DNA of 64,000 nucleotides from Isoetes taiwanensis (taxonomy: Eukaryota > Streptophyta > Lycopodiopsida > Isoetales > Isoetaceae). The position numbers and the translations under genes are program-made. The DNA lies in assembly GCA_021234155.1 (NCBI GenBank), contig JAJEKV010000006.1, forward strand, positions 26,509,916 to 26,573,915. The letters are read 5' to 3'. Under the pieces are notes generated by a model. It was not told the origin of the DNA. It did no database searches and was given only the letters and a program-made list of their open reading frames with translations. Positions within the stretch are counted from its first letter, which is position 1, and every line of letters begins with the position of its first letter. Below, in pieces: positions 1 through 11,059 of the stretch.

Positions 1-1448
1 TCTTTTTTTTTTTTTTTTTTTTTTCACATGTATTGCTTCTCGCTTAATTCTCAAGTATTCAAATTAATATATATATACAAGTGGCGAGGTCACATAATTC
101 TTAGCTAAGTCATTGTGGCCTCTTTCATGGATGCACATTCATGGCATTCCGCTGCTCCCCTCCACTTCCCTACTAAGACTCCGGGCCAAGACCTGCAGTA
201 GTTCACGGGGCTCATTAGTGGCACATTTCAACCATAAAAATACTATTTTTCATCCTATGGTTTGTAAGTATCATTCTATTAAAACCAATATCATTCATGG
301 TTATCAAATGTTTTCCCACAATTTCTTTGATCTAGGTGCTCTTTTCTCAAGCATAATAGAGGTAATCGCGAATCGCATTCGAGAGAATGAGCAAGACGGT
401 TGCAAGTATTTATAGTTTTATTATAATGCTTTACCCTCTAATTAGGTATGTGTGAGTTTATGCATGGGTTTTAATTTGTTGTGTAGAGGAAAGGGACGAA
501 GCCGAGAAAATAGGAGGAGGACTCCACGAGGTAGGGCAACGTCGATGTCTAAGACGCTAACCTCCACCTATCACTACACCAAAGTTTGCATAAGAGATAG
601 CTTTTATAAAAATAATAAATAAATGAATTGTTTTTGCATGATATTTGTGCTTTCTCGCAGCCCTCCCACCGCCCCCGCCTTCCTCGCAAAACATGTCTCC
701 CGGCCGAGAGAGACCAAATTGCATATATATTTTGCCTTTTGACACCAACGCCAGCTTAGGGGTGTTCTCCCGCCCATTCCCCAACCACATGTTGATTTTT
801 ATCTGGCCCACGCCTCTCGGCGAATATTGAGAATGCTAGACGAATGGACCCCGCTCTAGGCAAGAGACGGAAATGATTTTTCTAATGCAAGGAACTTTGG
901 AGGAAGATTTTCAATGTAAATATATATCCACCACGTATCAAACATTTCTTTGCTGCGATGTTAGAGATGCTCATTATCTCATTATTACTTCCCAAAGTCA
1001 AGAAGTAGTGGAGCAAATGTGACTCACAACGTTCAAAATCGCAACGATCATCACTGTGGTTCTGGGATCCAAGAACATGGTCGCCGGCCTGACTTGAGAG
1101 GGAAGGATCCCGACGACGCCCACGTGTCACCAAGAAGAGCGCCCATTTCGCTTTTGTTTTATTAATCGCAAGTCATTTGATTTGGCCCCTAATATACCCG
1201 ACCATCATATTAATAATAATTTTTTGATGTGAAACATATTATTTAAGATATCAACCTTTTAAATATTAGTACTTTGTCATCTAAATTTGTTGTTTTGTTC
1301 ATTCTCTTCACTTAGAATACATTGTAAAGTGCTCAAAAAGGTTCTTAATCGACGAGATGTGATATTGACGGTAGACATAAACACGCCTTTTATATACCCA
1401 CCATTTATGCTTCAGGGACGATCTCCCTAAGAAGGGATGATGAGGAAG
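1..1448. other. Left flank, no gene recognised
   Basis: No convincing coding frame, RNA gene or element end is visible. A poly-T tract runs from about 2 to 24 and could be the poly-A tail of a minus-strand retroposed sequence cut by the window edge. A pyrimidine-rich patch lies near 660-690. The short open frames here are not supported by any motif. The segment ends at the left TIR of a large transposon. Confidence 0.5.
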
Positions 1449-1474
1449 TAAGTCGGATTTAATTAAAGTGGGAC
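1449..1474 (+). repeat. Left terminal inverted repeat of element 1
   Basis: Reads TAAGTCGGATTTAATTAAAG followed by TGGGAC. It matches the reverse complement of 13535-13560 except at positions 7 and 8 (GG against CT). Confidence 0.8.
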
Positions 1475-2339
1475 TTATTCTATTTCTATTTTTTTCGAAC
1501 CCGTTAATTTACATAAAAGTAGCACCCCGCTCGAAAACTATCCTAAATTAATTTTGAATAAAAACTCAATCCGAAAGCTTTTTCCGCCAAGCCCTGTGTT
1601 CGCAGTCGAAACAAAAACAATGCAACCTAAAACAAAGGAAATTCCATTAAAGTTTGAAACCAAAGATCTAGTTGAAAAAGAATTTTTATTAATAAATTGA
1701 ACAGATAAATGTATTTTTACATCTGACGCAGAGACCATGGCTGGTCTTGGTCACACCAGCTACATCATCTTGGTAGGTGGTCCACCTTAGATTAACTTGT
1801 GGCGCTTCTTCATGCCGCCGGCCTCGTAAGCCTTGGGGGCAACCCCAAGAGTGTGTGTGGAATGCCGATCGTGGAGGTGCCTCGAGCTACCGGCCACTCG
1901 CCCACCGACCTCCACCGCCCCCCAGCCTCTTCATCGAATATGCTCCACCCCCACCTCCGTGGATGTTGTTATGCAATGCTTGCAAGATGCTTTGAGCTTG
2001 CCGGATCGCTCCTTTGCTTTTCGCCGTTTCTTTATCCCTGTGGTGTAGCGAAGCAACCCTCAATCTTCAAGGAAAGCAACCTGTCCCAAAGGCTTCGCAA
2101 GAGTGTAGCGTGGACCGGATCTCACGCTGCAATCCATTTCTTCCGCCTTGAGCTGGATCCGTACGCCCGGAGCGCCTCGTGATGCCCGAAATGGACTGTG
2201 GCCGGTGTCGGATCTGGGCCTCGAAACCACCGGAGCAAGGAGAGTATGATTAACAATTACGGTCATTAGTCAAAACGAAGAAAAGAACGTTGAAATCAAA
2301 TTACAACGAGAACATTCATTCCATACAACCGCATCCAAT

Positions 2340-2680
2340 GACGTGAAGTAGTGTCTTTCTCGACTCATGAGCCGAGAAAGGCCCGTAAAGTCAAAGTACA
2401 ACCATACTCATTAGAATATGGTTGCATCCAATCACACACCTAAGCATACAAATGCTTTTGTCAACGAGAAAATTGAAGATGCCTTTCTCGACTCATGAGT
2501 CGAAAGGCCTGTGAAACCCAATGTACAAGCATTATCATAATAGATTGTATCCAAGCATTTCAATCAAAAATGGTTTCATCAATAGACAGATGCCTTTCTC
2601 GACTCGTGAGTCGAGAAAGGCATCGAAAACTCAATATACAAGTATATTCATTACAAAATGGTCAATACATGTTTCACGCT
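2340..2680. repeat. Three tandem units of about 120 bp, each with a palindrome
   Basis: Three similar units each contain a palindrome (2355-2380, 2481-2508, 2592-2621) followed by a similar spacer with a run like ATATGGTTGCATCCAA. The third palindrome has 14-bp arms, GCCTTTCTCGACTC and its exact complement, around a 2-base centre. The arms of the other two carry single changes or a small deletion. They belong to a wider set of TTCTCGACTC...GAGTCGAGAA palindromes across 2.3-9.2 kb. Confidence 0.75.
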
Positions 2681-3676
2681 CGATTACAATATTCACACAA
2701 TTTGACTATCCGAAAAGCAAGGGTCACTTTCTTGTTCACCAAAGTATTTGTCGTCCATAGCTTTCATGATCGGCTTGCTCTCGGATCGGGTTCCGTGAGG
2801 TTTCGGATAGTTCGTAAGCACATCGCGACAAGAATGGCGAAGAGGGATTCCGCCAAGATAGATGTAGTCCGGGACAACCACCTATCCGCCTCATATTCTT
2901 CGTGTCGATATGGCTTAGCAATGATTGTATTTTTGCTGCTATGATAGCACTTGTAGGCGGAGTCGCCTATGATCGGGCCAGTTGTGTTTGCCATAGTCCC
3001 GAATTGCTCATAAACCCCGGCCCAAAAATTTTCACCATTATAGGCTTCCCTTTGTGATGGTCGGATCGAGGTCCTTCACATGTTCTCGACCCTTTCGCTT
3101 CCCCAAACGAACTTGAACTTCAAAACCGAAAATGCCGAGAACACCAAGAACATTGACAATATTTTTTCTTTGCCATACAAGACCATATGCCCACTTCAAT
3201 CCTCGTACAAATTCACCAATAATTTCTTTAGCTCTAGGCCCTGATACACTATTTTATGCCTGCTTTCATTGGGATCCGCGAGGTGTTAATCTCGGGACGC
3301 CTTGTCGTGGTATACCGCAGCTAATACCCATTGACGCCAAATATTACAAGCTTGGTGGGACCAAATGATCCCAGCTTGGAGTTTGGCTCCACCATATTTC
3401 CGCTCATCGATCCAAATGCGGATCATTATCTTTTCGTGTTCCTTCCGGGCCGCGGAGCAGTGTCTTGCTCGATTTTCATTCTCATTCTCCTCGCGACGAA
3501 CCGCTGGAATCCATTGACAATGATCCCGAGTCGTTGAGCTGGAATTCTCAAATGATGACATCCGGCCGAAGGAACGAGTTTTCGACCATGCGAGTCGAGA
3601 ATGAAAAGAAAAGGTATTGAAAGGAACGAGTTTTCTCGACCATGAAGTCGAGAAACACCGATAGAGCAAAGTAAAC

Positions 3677-4117
3677 TCACCTCAATCTCGTGTTTTCAAT
3701 AATGTTTTCGGCAAAGATTCTCGTCCAAACCTTCGACATCCTCGCCTCCGCCAGTTTGTCTCCCTCGCCCCTCGCCGCCTTTATCGCTCCATTTGTCTTC
3801 CTCCCCTTGAAATGCTCATGAAGCAGATCCGTGTATGACCGAATGGTTTCAACCATGTCCTTATTTCCAACCACGGATATAGGTTTCATTCCAAACAAAG
3901 ATAGCCCCCCGAGAGAACAGCCATTCATGTACCACTCGTGATACAATTTGATCTTCCTCACCAAGTCAAGTTGGTTATGAAGTACTTGATAACTCTTGGC
4001 GGATAGGAATTTATGTATAGGACCCCACGCACCATCTTTGCCGACCTTGTCCATCGATGGAACATCCTCCATAAACCCGCCCCTTCCGTGGTTCCATCTC
4101 GCTTCTTGAGAGATCAT
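3677..4117 (-). pseudogene. Left-arm coding remnant of element 1 (146-aa open frame)
   Basis: This is the longest open frame in the left arm. It translates to a mildly basic protein with the stretch DLVRKIKLYHEWYMNGCSLG and a charged C-terminal part (RGEGDKLAEARMSKVW). The frame continues upstream of its first methionine after a frameshift near 4120-4200, where DKWWSSEHHYLDKFMISQEARW-like sequence precedes it and a CKAPNCQH stretch lies in a neighbouring frame. I do not recognise the family. Position and strand correspond to the minus-strand left arm of the second element, but I could not align the two by eye. It may be an accessory or DNA-binding protein of the transposon. Confidence 0.35.
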
Positions 4118-4599
4118 GAACTTGTCGAGATAATGATGCTCGCTAGACCACCACTTATCCAGGTGCGAATCACGATCTTGAAATCAAAACCAAAACTATG
4201 TTGGCAGTTTGGTGCCTTGCAAGCCAAGTCTGCACTCATGATCAAGTTCGTGATATGGAGTGCATGATCTTGTTGGTGAAGTTAATATCACCGCCCATTT
4301 GAGACAAAGAAGCTGTTTGATTGCCCCAAGATGCAAAAGACAAGGAAACCGAAAGTATCCAGGTCGGTCATGTCCGTGACACGCCTTGTACCAATCGCCT
4401 ATGTCGTCACTTTGTCATAAAAAAAGGTGGGGGTCTTCGATCATATTGATGGCAAATAGTGCCACGGGTCCAAAAGCCAGTTCCAGACCACCAAATCCCC
4501 AGTGTCCCAAAGTAACCAGAAATGGGGAGCTTATCGTCTCGGCTTTAAATGGGACCACCCTTCCAAGCTTCCTTTCAGAATTGCCATAGCACGCTCAGG

Positions 4600-5212
4600 G
4601 AAAGGAAGGGTTTTGACGCTACGCTCAGCTTGGTGTTGATGTAGGGTTGACATAGACGTTCAATTCCTTCATGTCTTCCTCATCAAGGGCAGCCTTTTCC
4701 TTTGTAATAATCAAAATCATGGTATTCATTAGATGCAACGCTGCAAAACTCCGCGATGCCTTCTAACGCACTGGCCGCTTTTAGGACTGTGGGCATAACT
4801 TTGCGCCCCGCAATTTAGAACTCCCGGTCTTCCTCAAAGCAGGATTGTTCCTCCAAGATTTTGCCTTGTAGGTCAAGCGCTTTTGTCCGTGAGGCCCCTG
4901 TGATCCTCTTCATGAACTGCTTTGTCAACAACTTGGGGTCCGCCCTGCTTGAAATTCTCCATTGTCATTCTTCAGCTTGCCTCTTGTCCATTGAGCCCAT
5001 ATGTCGGGCCATTTCTCCCGCACCGCCTGCTAAGAATGAGGTCATATTGGTCCGAGAGACTCCCCGCCTTTCCTTGGTGTTCTCTTCTTCCCCTTTCTTC
5101 CTCTCCTCGCCATCTTCCTCGTCCCCTCCAGCAGAACATATCTGACATAGTTTCTCAAAGGTCTTCCACTTATCCGAGGGAGCCCCTGTTTTTTAGGACG
5201 CCACCTGCCTAG
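4600..5212 (-). pseudogene. Decayed charged, coiled-coil-like remnant in element 1 left arm
   Basis: Read on the minus strand across several frames, this stretch gives a highly charged segment (GDEEDGEERKKGEEENTKER) followed by GEMARHMGSMDKRQAEE and, further on, LLTKQFMKRITGASRTKALD. Stops interrupt it, so it is not a usable gene. The composition suggests an acidic, helical region of the same left-arm protein as the neighbouring remnants. No family is recognised. The lower-GC flanks and repeated palindromes around it argue against a host gene. Confidence 0.25.
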
Positions 5213-5299
5213 CTTGTAAGGATATCTCGTCGATAGTACGTATCTCGACAATGTACCAATGTCGAAAGCATGAAAGTATCTACAAACACCCAATAAACA

Positions 5300-5720
5300 A
5301 GTAATAGAAGGTTTTCGACTCATGAATGGAAAAGTCCCTTGAATGTCTAATTTTCTTTACTGGCTTTCGACTTCAAGGAAGTCGAAAGCTCAGATCCTTG
5401 ATTGCATACTGGCTTTCGACTCGCGGAAATGAAACCCCGATGATAATCGCAAATGTTAGGATGGCCGAGGGCTTTCGACTTCGCTGAAGTCGCAGAAAGT
5501 CCTTGAATGTCTAATTTTCTTTTCTTGGCTAAGGGTTTCGACTCGCGAAATGAGAAAGCTCCACATCCCTTTGATTTTTACATTATTTACTCCACGGCAC
5601 CGACTGGCGGTCGAAAACCCGATGATAATCGGGTAAATGTTAGGATGGGCGGGGCTTTCGACTCTTCTACAGCGAAGTCGAAATGGAAAGATTCAGAGTT
5701 ATTTACCTTCACGAGTCGCA
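5300..5720. repeat. Second cluster of GGCTTTCGAC palindromes in element 1
   Basis: Several copies of a variant palindrome occur here, for example 5364-5388 (CTTTCGACTTC, 3-base loop, exact complement) and 5471-5499 (same arm with an inserted CGCA). Others lie near 5310, 5410, 5530 and 5655. Spacer pieces such as TTGAATGTCTAATTTTCTTT and CCCGATGATAATCG are also repeated, so the cluster is a degenerate tandem array. Confidence 0.65.
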
Positions 5721-5940
5721 CTTTCGCTATTGTGTTAAAGGGCAGTGGCTAATCTTTGGGCCAGTTCTTGCCGGGTCTCAATAAAGAACTCTGCACTGCG
5801 ACTCGGCATATCTATCAGCGATCCTTTATAAACCTCCTTCTCCGTCCTAATGCCAGCCACCCTCACCTGAATGCCGGACCGCTACAAACCTTAACCGGAC
5901 TTCTTTTCGCCGGATCTTCCTCGGACTTCGGCTGAACAAC

Positions 5941-6261
5941 TCACTCCTCGATCGATCTTGTTAAAGGTATGACATCCATGAGGCGTTGGATGCAAGCGGG
6001 ATGTCGCGACCATCGTTCATCTCCAAAGGCGTAACGGATTAAATTCAATGGTTGAACAAGCGGCATCTCCGTAAACCGGTAGTCTAATGTCCAAAGAACT
6101 GACTTATGTGATATTCCCAACGGATAATCTTGAGCTAGACGCTCCATTTTCTCGTGCCCCTCGGGAAATCCCGATCGATCATCCTGATCGAGGTTTGGGG
6201 AGTCGACCATATCTTCGCCTCCTTCACATCCGATTCCTCCTGTGGGTGTCATCATCCCCAT
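5941..6261 (-). pseudogene. Left-arm remnant of element 1, unrecognised (106 aa)
   Basis: An open minus-strand frame includes EMPLVQPLNLIRYAFGDERW and ends MDVIPLTRSIEE. The end weakly resembles an ADVVPFDPITR stretch encoded at about 35950-36000 in the second element, in the matching part of its left arm. That supports a shared ancestral protein but is too short to be decisive. No known domain is recognised. Frameshifts on both sides show decay. Confidence 0.25.
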
Positions 6262-6535
6262 CTTTGTTTTTGGTGGACTTTTTGTGTATGAACCACAACT
6301 TCATTCCCCACCGCAGAGTGTTGTAGAGTCTTCAAGACAAAGAGAAGTGAAGCTCCCTCAGATTGAATGCTTTTTTTCCGACTGAAATCTCCATACCAAG
6401 CTCCCCGGATGTTAGGGTTCCGGGCCCTTCATCCCTTCCAGATCCTTCCACCCAAGGTTCTAAACAATTTAAAGGCGCCTTTTTTTTCGGTGCCCTTAGC
6501 CTTGCTCATGGAAGAGTGAGAATAATTTGAAACTG

Positions 6536-6883
6536 CTAATTTTTGGTGCGATAGAACTTACTCTTCCCGCAGTCCCCGACATGTAGTGTTAAATGCTTCG
6601 AATCGGGCGCAGACTTTGAGAGCACAACACCGATTTTCTTGTACTTGTCTCCTGAGCTCTTCTTGTCCCTTTGGTGTAGAAACAGATCTTCTCCTTCCCA
6701 CTTGTCGATACCTCGACATACCACCAAGAATCGTCCCATTTGTTTAAGAAGCTCGCCTCCAAATCCCTCGATGACGAAGAATGGAGTTCGCCAAAGATCA
6801 CCAAAGAGTCCGAGGTGAATGCTGCAAGAAGAAAGGATGGATCGCCAAGGTATTCCCGACAAAAGAAAACCTCGAGAGCTCAC
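6536..6883 (-). pseudogene. Left-arm remnant of element 1, unrecognised (115 aa)
   Basis: Two overlapping minus-strand frames share this stretch. One gives SSRGFLLSGIPWRSILSSC and the other gives FLNKWDDSWWYVEVSTSGKE followed by KICFYTKGTRR. The second has the look of a folded domain with aromatic residues. A frameshift probably joins the two. I cannot name the family. It lies toward the outer (5') end of the presumed minus-strand transcription unit, whose start would be near the palindrome-rich middle of the element. Confidence 0.25.
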
Positions 6884-7849
6884 CGGGTGTTTTTCTTCTT
6901 CTTGTCGCCCGGTAGAAGCATCCTCCCTACCGCTTCTTAGACGGAGTCATGTCTATATGCCCTCATCCTCTTCGCACCCCCTCTCAGAATTAAGTTTCCT
7001 CCGCTGGTTGTGAGTTTTAGGACCCATGTAAAAAAAAAGATCGGCGTTCTTTAGTTTGAACTTAAGGACATGCAATCATTTATGAAAAGAAGCGGCTAAG
7101 GGTACAAAGACGGTCGGCTTTTAGCCCCGCCCAAACACTATTTCGAAATTTAATCACATCAAGGGACTAAGTGAGTGGAGCGAGTTTATCTTCCTGCCCC
7201 ACCTCGAGGTCGGGGGATCATCAGAGGCTTAGCGACTTGAGAGATAGCCCGGCAAATAAAGGCCTAACGGCCTTGCATATGTGTGTTTTTCGACCCATGG
7301 CGATCCCTATTACCGCCGGAGTTGATTTGATCGATGAGCACCTGAGCTAAGGTGAAACTTGAGAGGAGTCATGAACCAATCGAACTCTACATCTGCCATG
7401 GAAAGGGGATACGCCTTGAAAGTCGCGTTGATACAAACAGTATTAGATCACGAATACACTCTTGAAGAGACCGGCTGAAGCAAAGACTCACGGGTGAGGT
7501 CATGCCCGGGATCCGCGATACAGCGGCCTACAAAATTCAAGGTGAAGAGGTGAGTTTCAGAGATGCCTATGTTATTTAAACTTTGTAGAACATCGCCGAT
7601 GTGTTTAAATAATAATGGAACTGGCGATAAGCTCTGGACGGATTAGAGTGTTTTGTCCAAAGATTTTTCAGCTTGAGAGATGATTTACTCTCTAGGTTGA
7701 GAGATGCCTCCGCAAAGGAAACATTGGATCTGGGGTAAAGAATTCCCGCTTTTAGGTGTGTTTCTTCATGGACTGTTTTTTGGAATGTTGTACATAGATC
7801 AAAGCTAGGACTAAGGCCCGAGATGCGGTTCAAATGCATCCTCTTGTAG

Positions 7850-8990
7850 TTAGTCGAGGGGCCTCCACCCTGTCCGAACCACTCCTCTTCGCAATATTCG
7901 AGGAAGATGGTTCAAGGAGAGTGGCTCGATGTGCTAGAGGCACTTGGGACTAAAAAAATGTAATAGAAAGTGCAAGACTTGTAGAGAGAATGCAAGCCTT
8001 GGCTTCCTCCTCAGGGTTTCCCCTGTGGTTGTTGTAGAGGTTTCCACCCGGGCCCGAGCCCCTCCCTTCGCAATATTCGACGAAGATGGTTCAAGGAGAG
8101 TGACTCGACCGGTCGAGGCCACCGCTACCGCATACGTGAGAATTGGTCGGTTAAGGGATTCTCGACTCTGCGGTCGAGAATGCCCAGCTTCTGTCACCAT
8201 TCTCATTCGCAAATTCGAGGAATGCCTTAACCCGGCAGAACTGGGGTTAGTACATGTGCCAAGATTGCGGTTGGGTAAAGACATTCGGAAACTTCCATGG
8301 CCAGGAATCTATCTGTCTTCTGTGGTTTCCTGTGGTTAGTTGTAGAGGCCTCCACCCAATCGCAGCCCATCCCTTAATATTCGACGAAGAAGGTTCAAGG
8401 AGGCGGTCTTTGATTGGGTAGAGGCCACTAGACCTACCGGGAGAATTGGGTTGCTAAGAGTTGGAGAAAAACCTTACTTCCCTTAATGTCAAAGATAGAA
8501 GGAAGTGTTTTAAGGCTGTCTGCAGACCAACAAACCACAACGTTTTCGACTCCGAGTCGAGAAGCGGCCAAACTGTCCGAGGAAGATAGAAGGAGAAGAT
8601 GGTTCCGAAGAGGCGGTCTTTGATTGCAGAGGCGGTCGCGACCACACACATGGGAGAGTTGGAGTTGCTAAGAGTTGACTGAGGCAGACAAAAAAAACCA
8701 CTTCCCTCGCAATGTCCGAGGAAGATAGAAGGAGAGGTTGAGACTGTCTGCCCGAGCCAGCTCTAGAGTGCACTAAGAGCTGCGTTTTCACCGACTCCAC
8801 GAGTCGAAAGCGCCCGACACCTCGGTGGTTAGTCGCCCAGAGGCCTCCACCCGCCGGAACCCGATCCTCGCCCGCCCAAGGAGCATGGTTCAAGGAGAGT
8901 GGCTCGACCGTTGGGAGGGCACACTGCGACTGCACAAAGAGCCATTGGCAGAGGTATCACATTCTCGACTCCACGAGTGAGAAGGCCGCA
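7850..8990. repeat. Degenerate tandem repeat of roughly 180-250 bp units
   Basis: At least four diverged units share, in order, GTAGAGGCCTCCACCC-like sequence, a CCTTCGCAATATTCGACGAA-like block, GATGGTTCAAGGAGAGTG and CGAGGCCAC, then AGAATTGG. Starts are near 7855, 8035, 8340 and 8830, with a partial unit near 8596. Palindromes of the TTCTCGACTC type sit between units (8158-8181, 8542-8563, about 8961-8983). No coding function is apparent. Confidence 0.6.
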
Positions 8991-9090
8991 GCGAGGGTTC
9001 TAAAGAATGTGAAGACATTGGGTAGCCGTCGGATCCCGTCGCGAAGTCGAGAATCTCAACACGCCCGGCAGTCGAGTAGGTACCTCCCTC

Positions 9091-9135
9091 TTCTCGCCTC
9101 GCGAGTCGAGAAGTTCTCGACTCGCGAGTCGAGAA
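9091..9135. repeat. Two adjacent TTCTCGACTCGCGAGTCGAG-type palindromes
   Basis: Positions 9114-9135 form a perfect 22-nt palindrome (TTCTCGACTCG plus its complement). Positions 9091-9112 are the same sequence with one mismatch, one base apart. These are the cleanest copies in the window and close the palindrome-rich part of element 1. Confidence 0.8.
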
Positions 9136-10180
9136 GAAGGCCTGTACTTCCTGGATTGTTGGCAAGCTGAAGTATTCTCAACTCGCCACTCCCTTCTGCA
9201 TGTCTCCTGCAGTGGATTTGCTGTGAGTTAGAAATGGAGATTCCGTGAAGCAATTCCTATTCTGAATTCTTGCCGAGAAAGACATTCCTAGTTATTTTCT
9301 CATTAATGCTCGCAATATCTTACTTCCTAACACCGGGGCCTCGATGATTTCTATCTCTCGGTTGTTTGCTACTATAACCACTATTCTCACTTGTGCATGT
9401 ACAATGTATTCAATTCAACCACAAGCAAGAAAAAGATAACAAAAAACAGAAAACAATACAAAGATTAATAAGATTAATGAGAAAACAGAGAATGCTGGAG
9501 AACAAAGACAGAGAAAAGTGGAGAACAAAGATGTAAAAATGAGATTAAAAAAGGGTATGATATTACAAAACATACCCTCGAAGATTTTGTGGATGAGGAG
9601 GAGGCTTCCGAGTTCGCCTCCATGTGGGTATAGTCGCTGACAAAGCGTGAATAAGGATTTGTCTGGTCAAATTGTATCGTGGATTAATAAGAGCCTCTAA
9701 CAAATGTAATATAAGAAAAAATGCACTAAAAAGACTTACGTAAAACTAAAAGCAAACTAAAAAGGGCCTCACACTTTCTTCTCGGTGAGAACGCCGCCAA
9801 ACAATGAATCACAGAAACTTTGGCCCGAAGCCGCCCCCATCCGTCGACCAAGCCGCTTGTCATAAGATGGCGCTGAATCGCTTTGGCTCGACGATCGCCT
9901 GTCCGGTAAAGCGGGCCCTAAAGGAAACAGGGAGGAAGAGAGATCGAGAAAATGGGAGGAAGAATGGTTTGGGGGAGAGGAAGAGGGTGCAAGCATTAGG
10001 CCGCACCCTCAACCTCGTAAAAAGTGCAATAATAAAACCATTGTCACGCAGGGCCATGCCTCCATGACGTGGCAAGTGTGGATTCTGACGGGTTACTTCG
10101 CTTTAGCCTCTTAAGAGGCTTCCACGTGGCCATGACAAAATATGAAAGGGTAGGTTATATGCTTATGTATTTAATAAGGT
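9136..10180. other. Middle of element 1, no gene recognised
   Basis: This stretch separates the palindrome-rich left half from the plus-strand gene on the right. It includes an A-rich segment (about 9420-9560, repeated GAGAAAACAGAG/GGAGAACAAAGA pieces). No frame with recognisable motifs is present. By layout it would hold divergent promoters for the two arms, but no promoter motif can be asserted. Confidence 0.4.
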
Positions 10181-10440
10181 TTCAATGGTTGTATTTAATA
10201 TGGTTTCAATGGTTGTATTTTAATATGGTTTCAATGGTTACAATGTTTACATATGGTTTAGAATGAGTGTGGTTGTATGCTTTAATATGGTTATATGATT
10301 TTAGTTAATATGGTTGTATGGTTTGTATATGGTTTGTATATGAGTGTGGTTTGTATGGTTTTATATGGTTGTATGGTTTGTATATGAGTGTGGTTTGTAT
10401 GGTTTTATATGGTTCATATGGTCATATTTGTGGTGTTTGG
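10180..10440. repeat. TATGGTTGTATGGTTTGTATA minisatellite
   Basis: The segment consists of variants of ATATGGTTTCAATGGTTGTA and GTATGGTTTTATATGGTTGT in tandem, including an almost exact duplication of a roughly 45-bp unit between about 10330 and 10410. It lies just 5' of the plus-strand gene of element 1. Confidence 0.7.
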
Positions 10441-11059
10441 GGCTATATGGTTTTAATGTGAGCTTTTTCATTCGTGGAGCATGTGAGATGAGTAAAATGG
10501 AGCTGTGGAATTCCAAAGGAGGCCATTGCCCTAGGCTCCAATGGAGGAAGATGGGTTGCCTTTTGTTGCACCCTTGCAACCTGCATCCGGTATTTGGTAG
10601 AGGGGTATAATAACCAAGTAGCTGATCCATTTGATAGTGTGAATGATGAGAGGGCGAGATGAACATCTTGAGTTGGCATTGTGAAGCTTCTTATCGGTTG
10701 ATACTATCATGTCCCAGGAAGCTCTAGTGATTGCATTGTGTGCCTGGTGGGTCGCTGGAGTCCCAAGCCCGCTTGAGATGGCCAATTAGATTTATTACAC
10801 ACAAGAATGGTGATACTCTAGAATGCCCTATGAACTACACACCCCAAGGCCCACCCAAGGCCATGTGGAAGATTTGGTGGTCGATGAGCATCCTTTGATC
10901 ACAAAAGGAAGAGACGCTATGTCTTTCATAAAAGGCGTACCAAAAGGTGCCCAAGAGGCCTAGAAGTGACAAATATTTAGAAAGGATGGAAAGTATGGCA
11001 CCAACCAAAGAAAACCTGAGGCAATTAGGGGGACAAGAGTGTTGCAACTCTAGATTGCA

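Noticed and set aside
2340-9135. CRISPR-like array of palindromic repeats
   Set aside because: Spacing is irregular, the spacers are themselves related, arms vary, and the setting is a eukaryotic transposon.
2340-9135. Giant-virus insertion, because of intergenic hairpins
   Set aside because: No viral hallmark gene is seen, and the palindromes stop at a transposon with TIRs that explains the region better.
10531-10785. Open frames near the start of the element 1 right arm
   Set aside because: Overlapping minus-strand frames in three phases without motifs; likely shadows of the decayed plus-strand gene or its leader.
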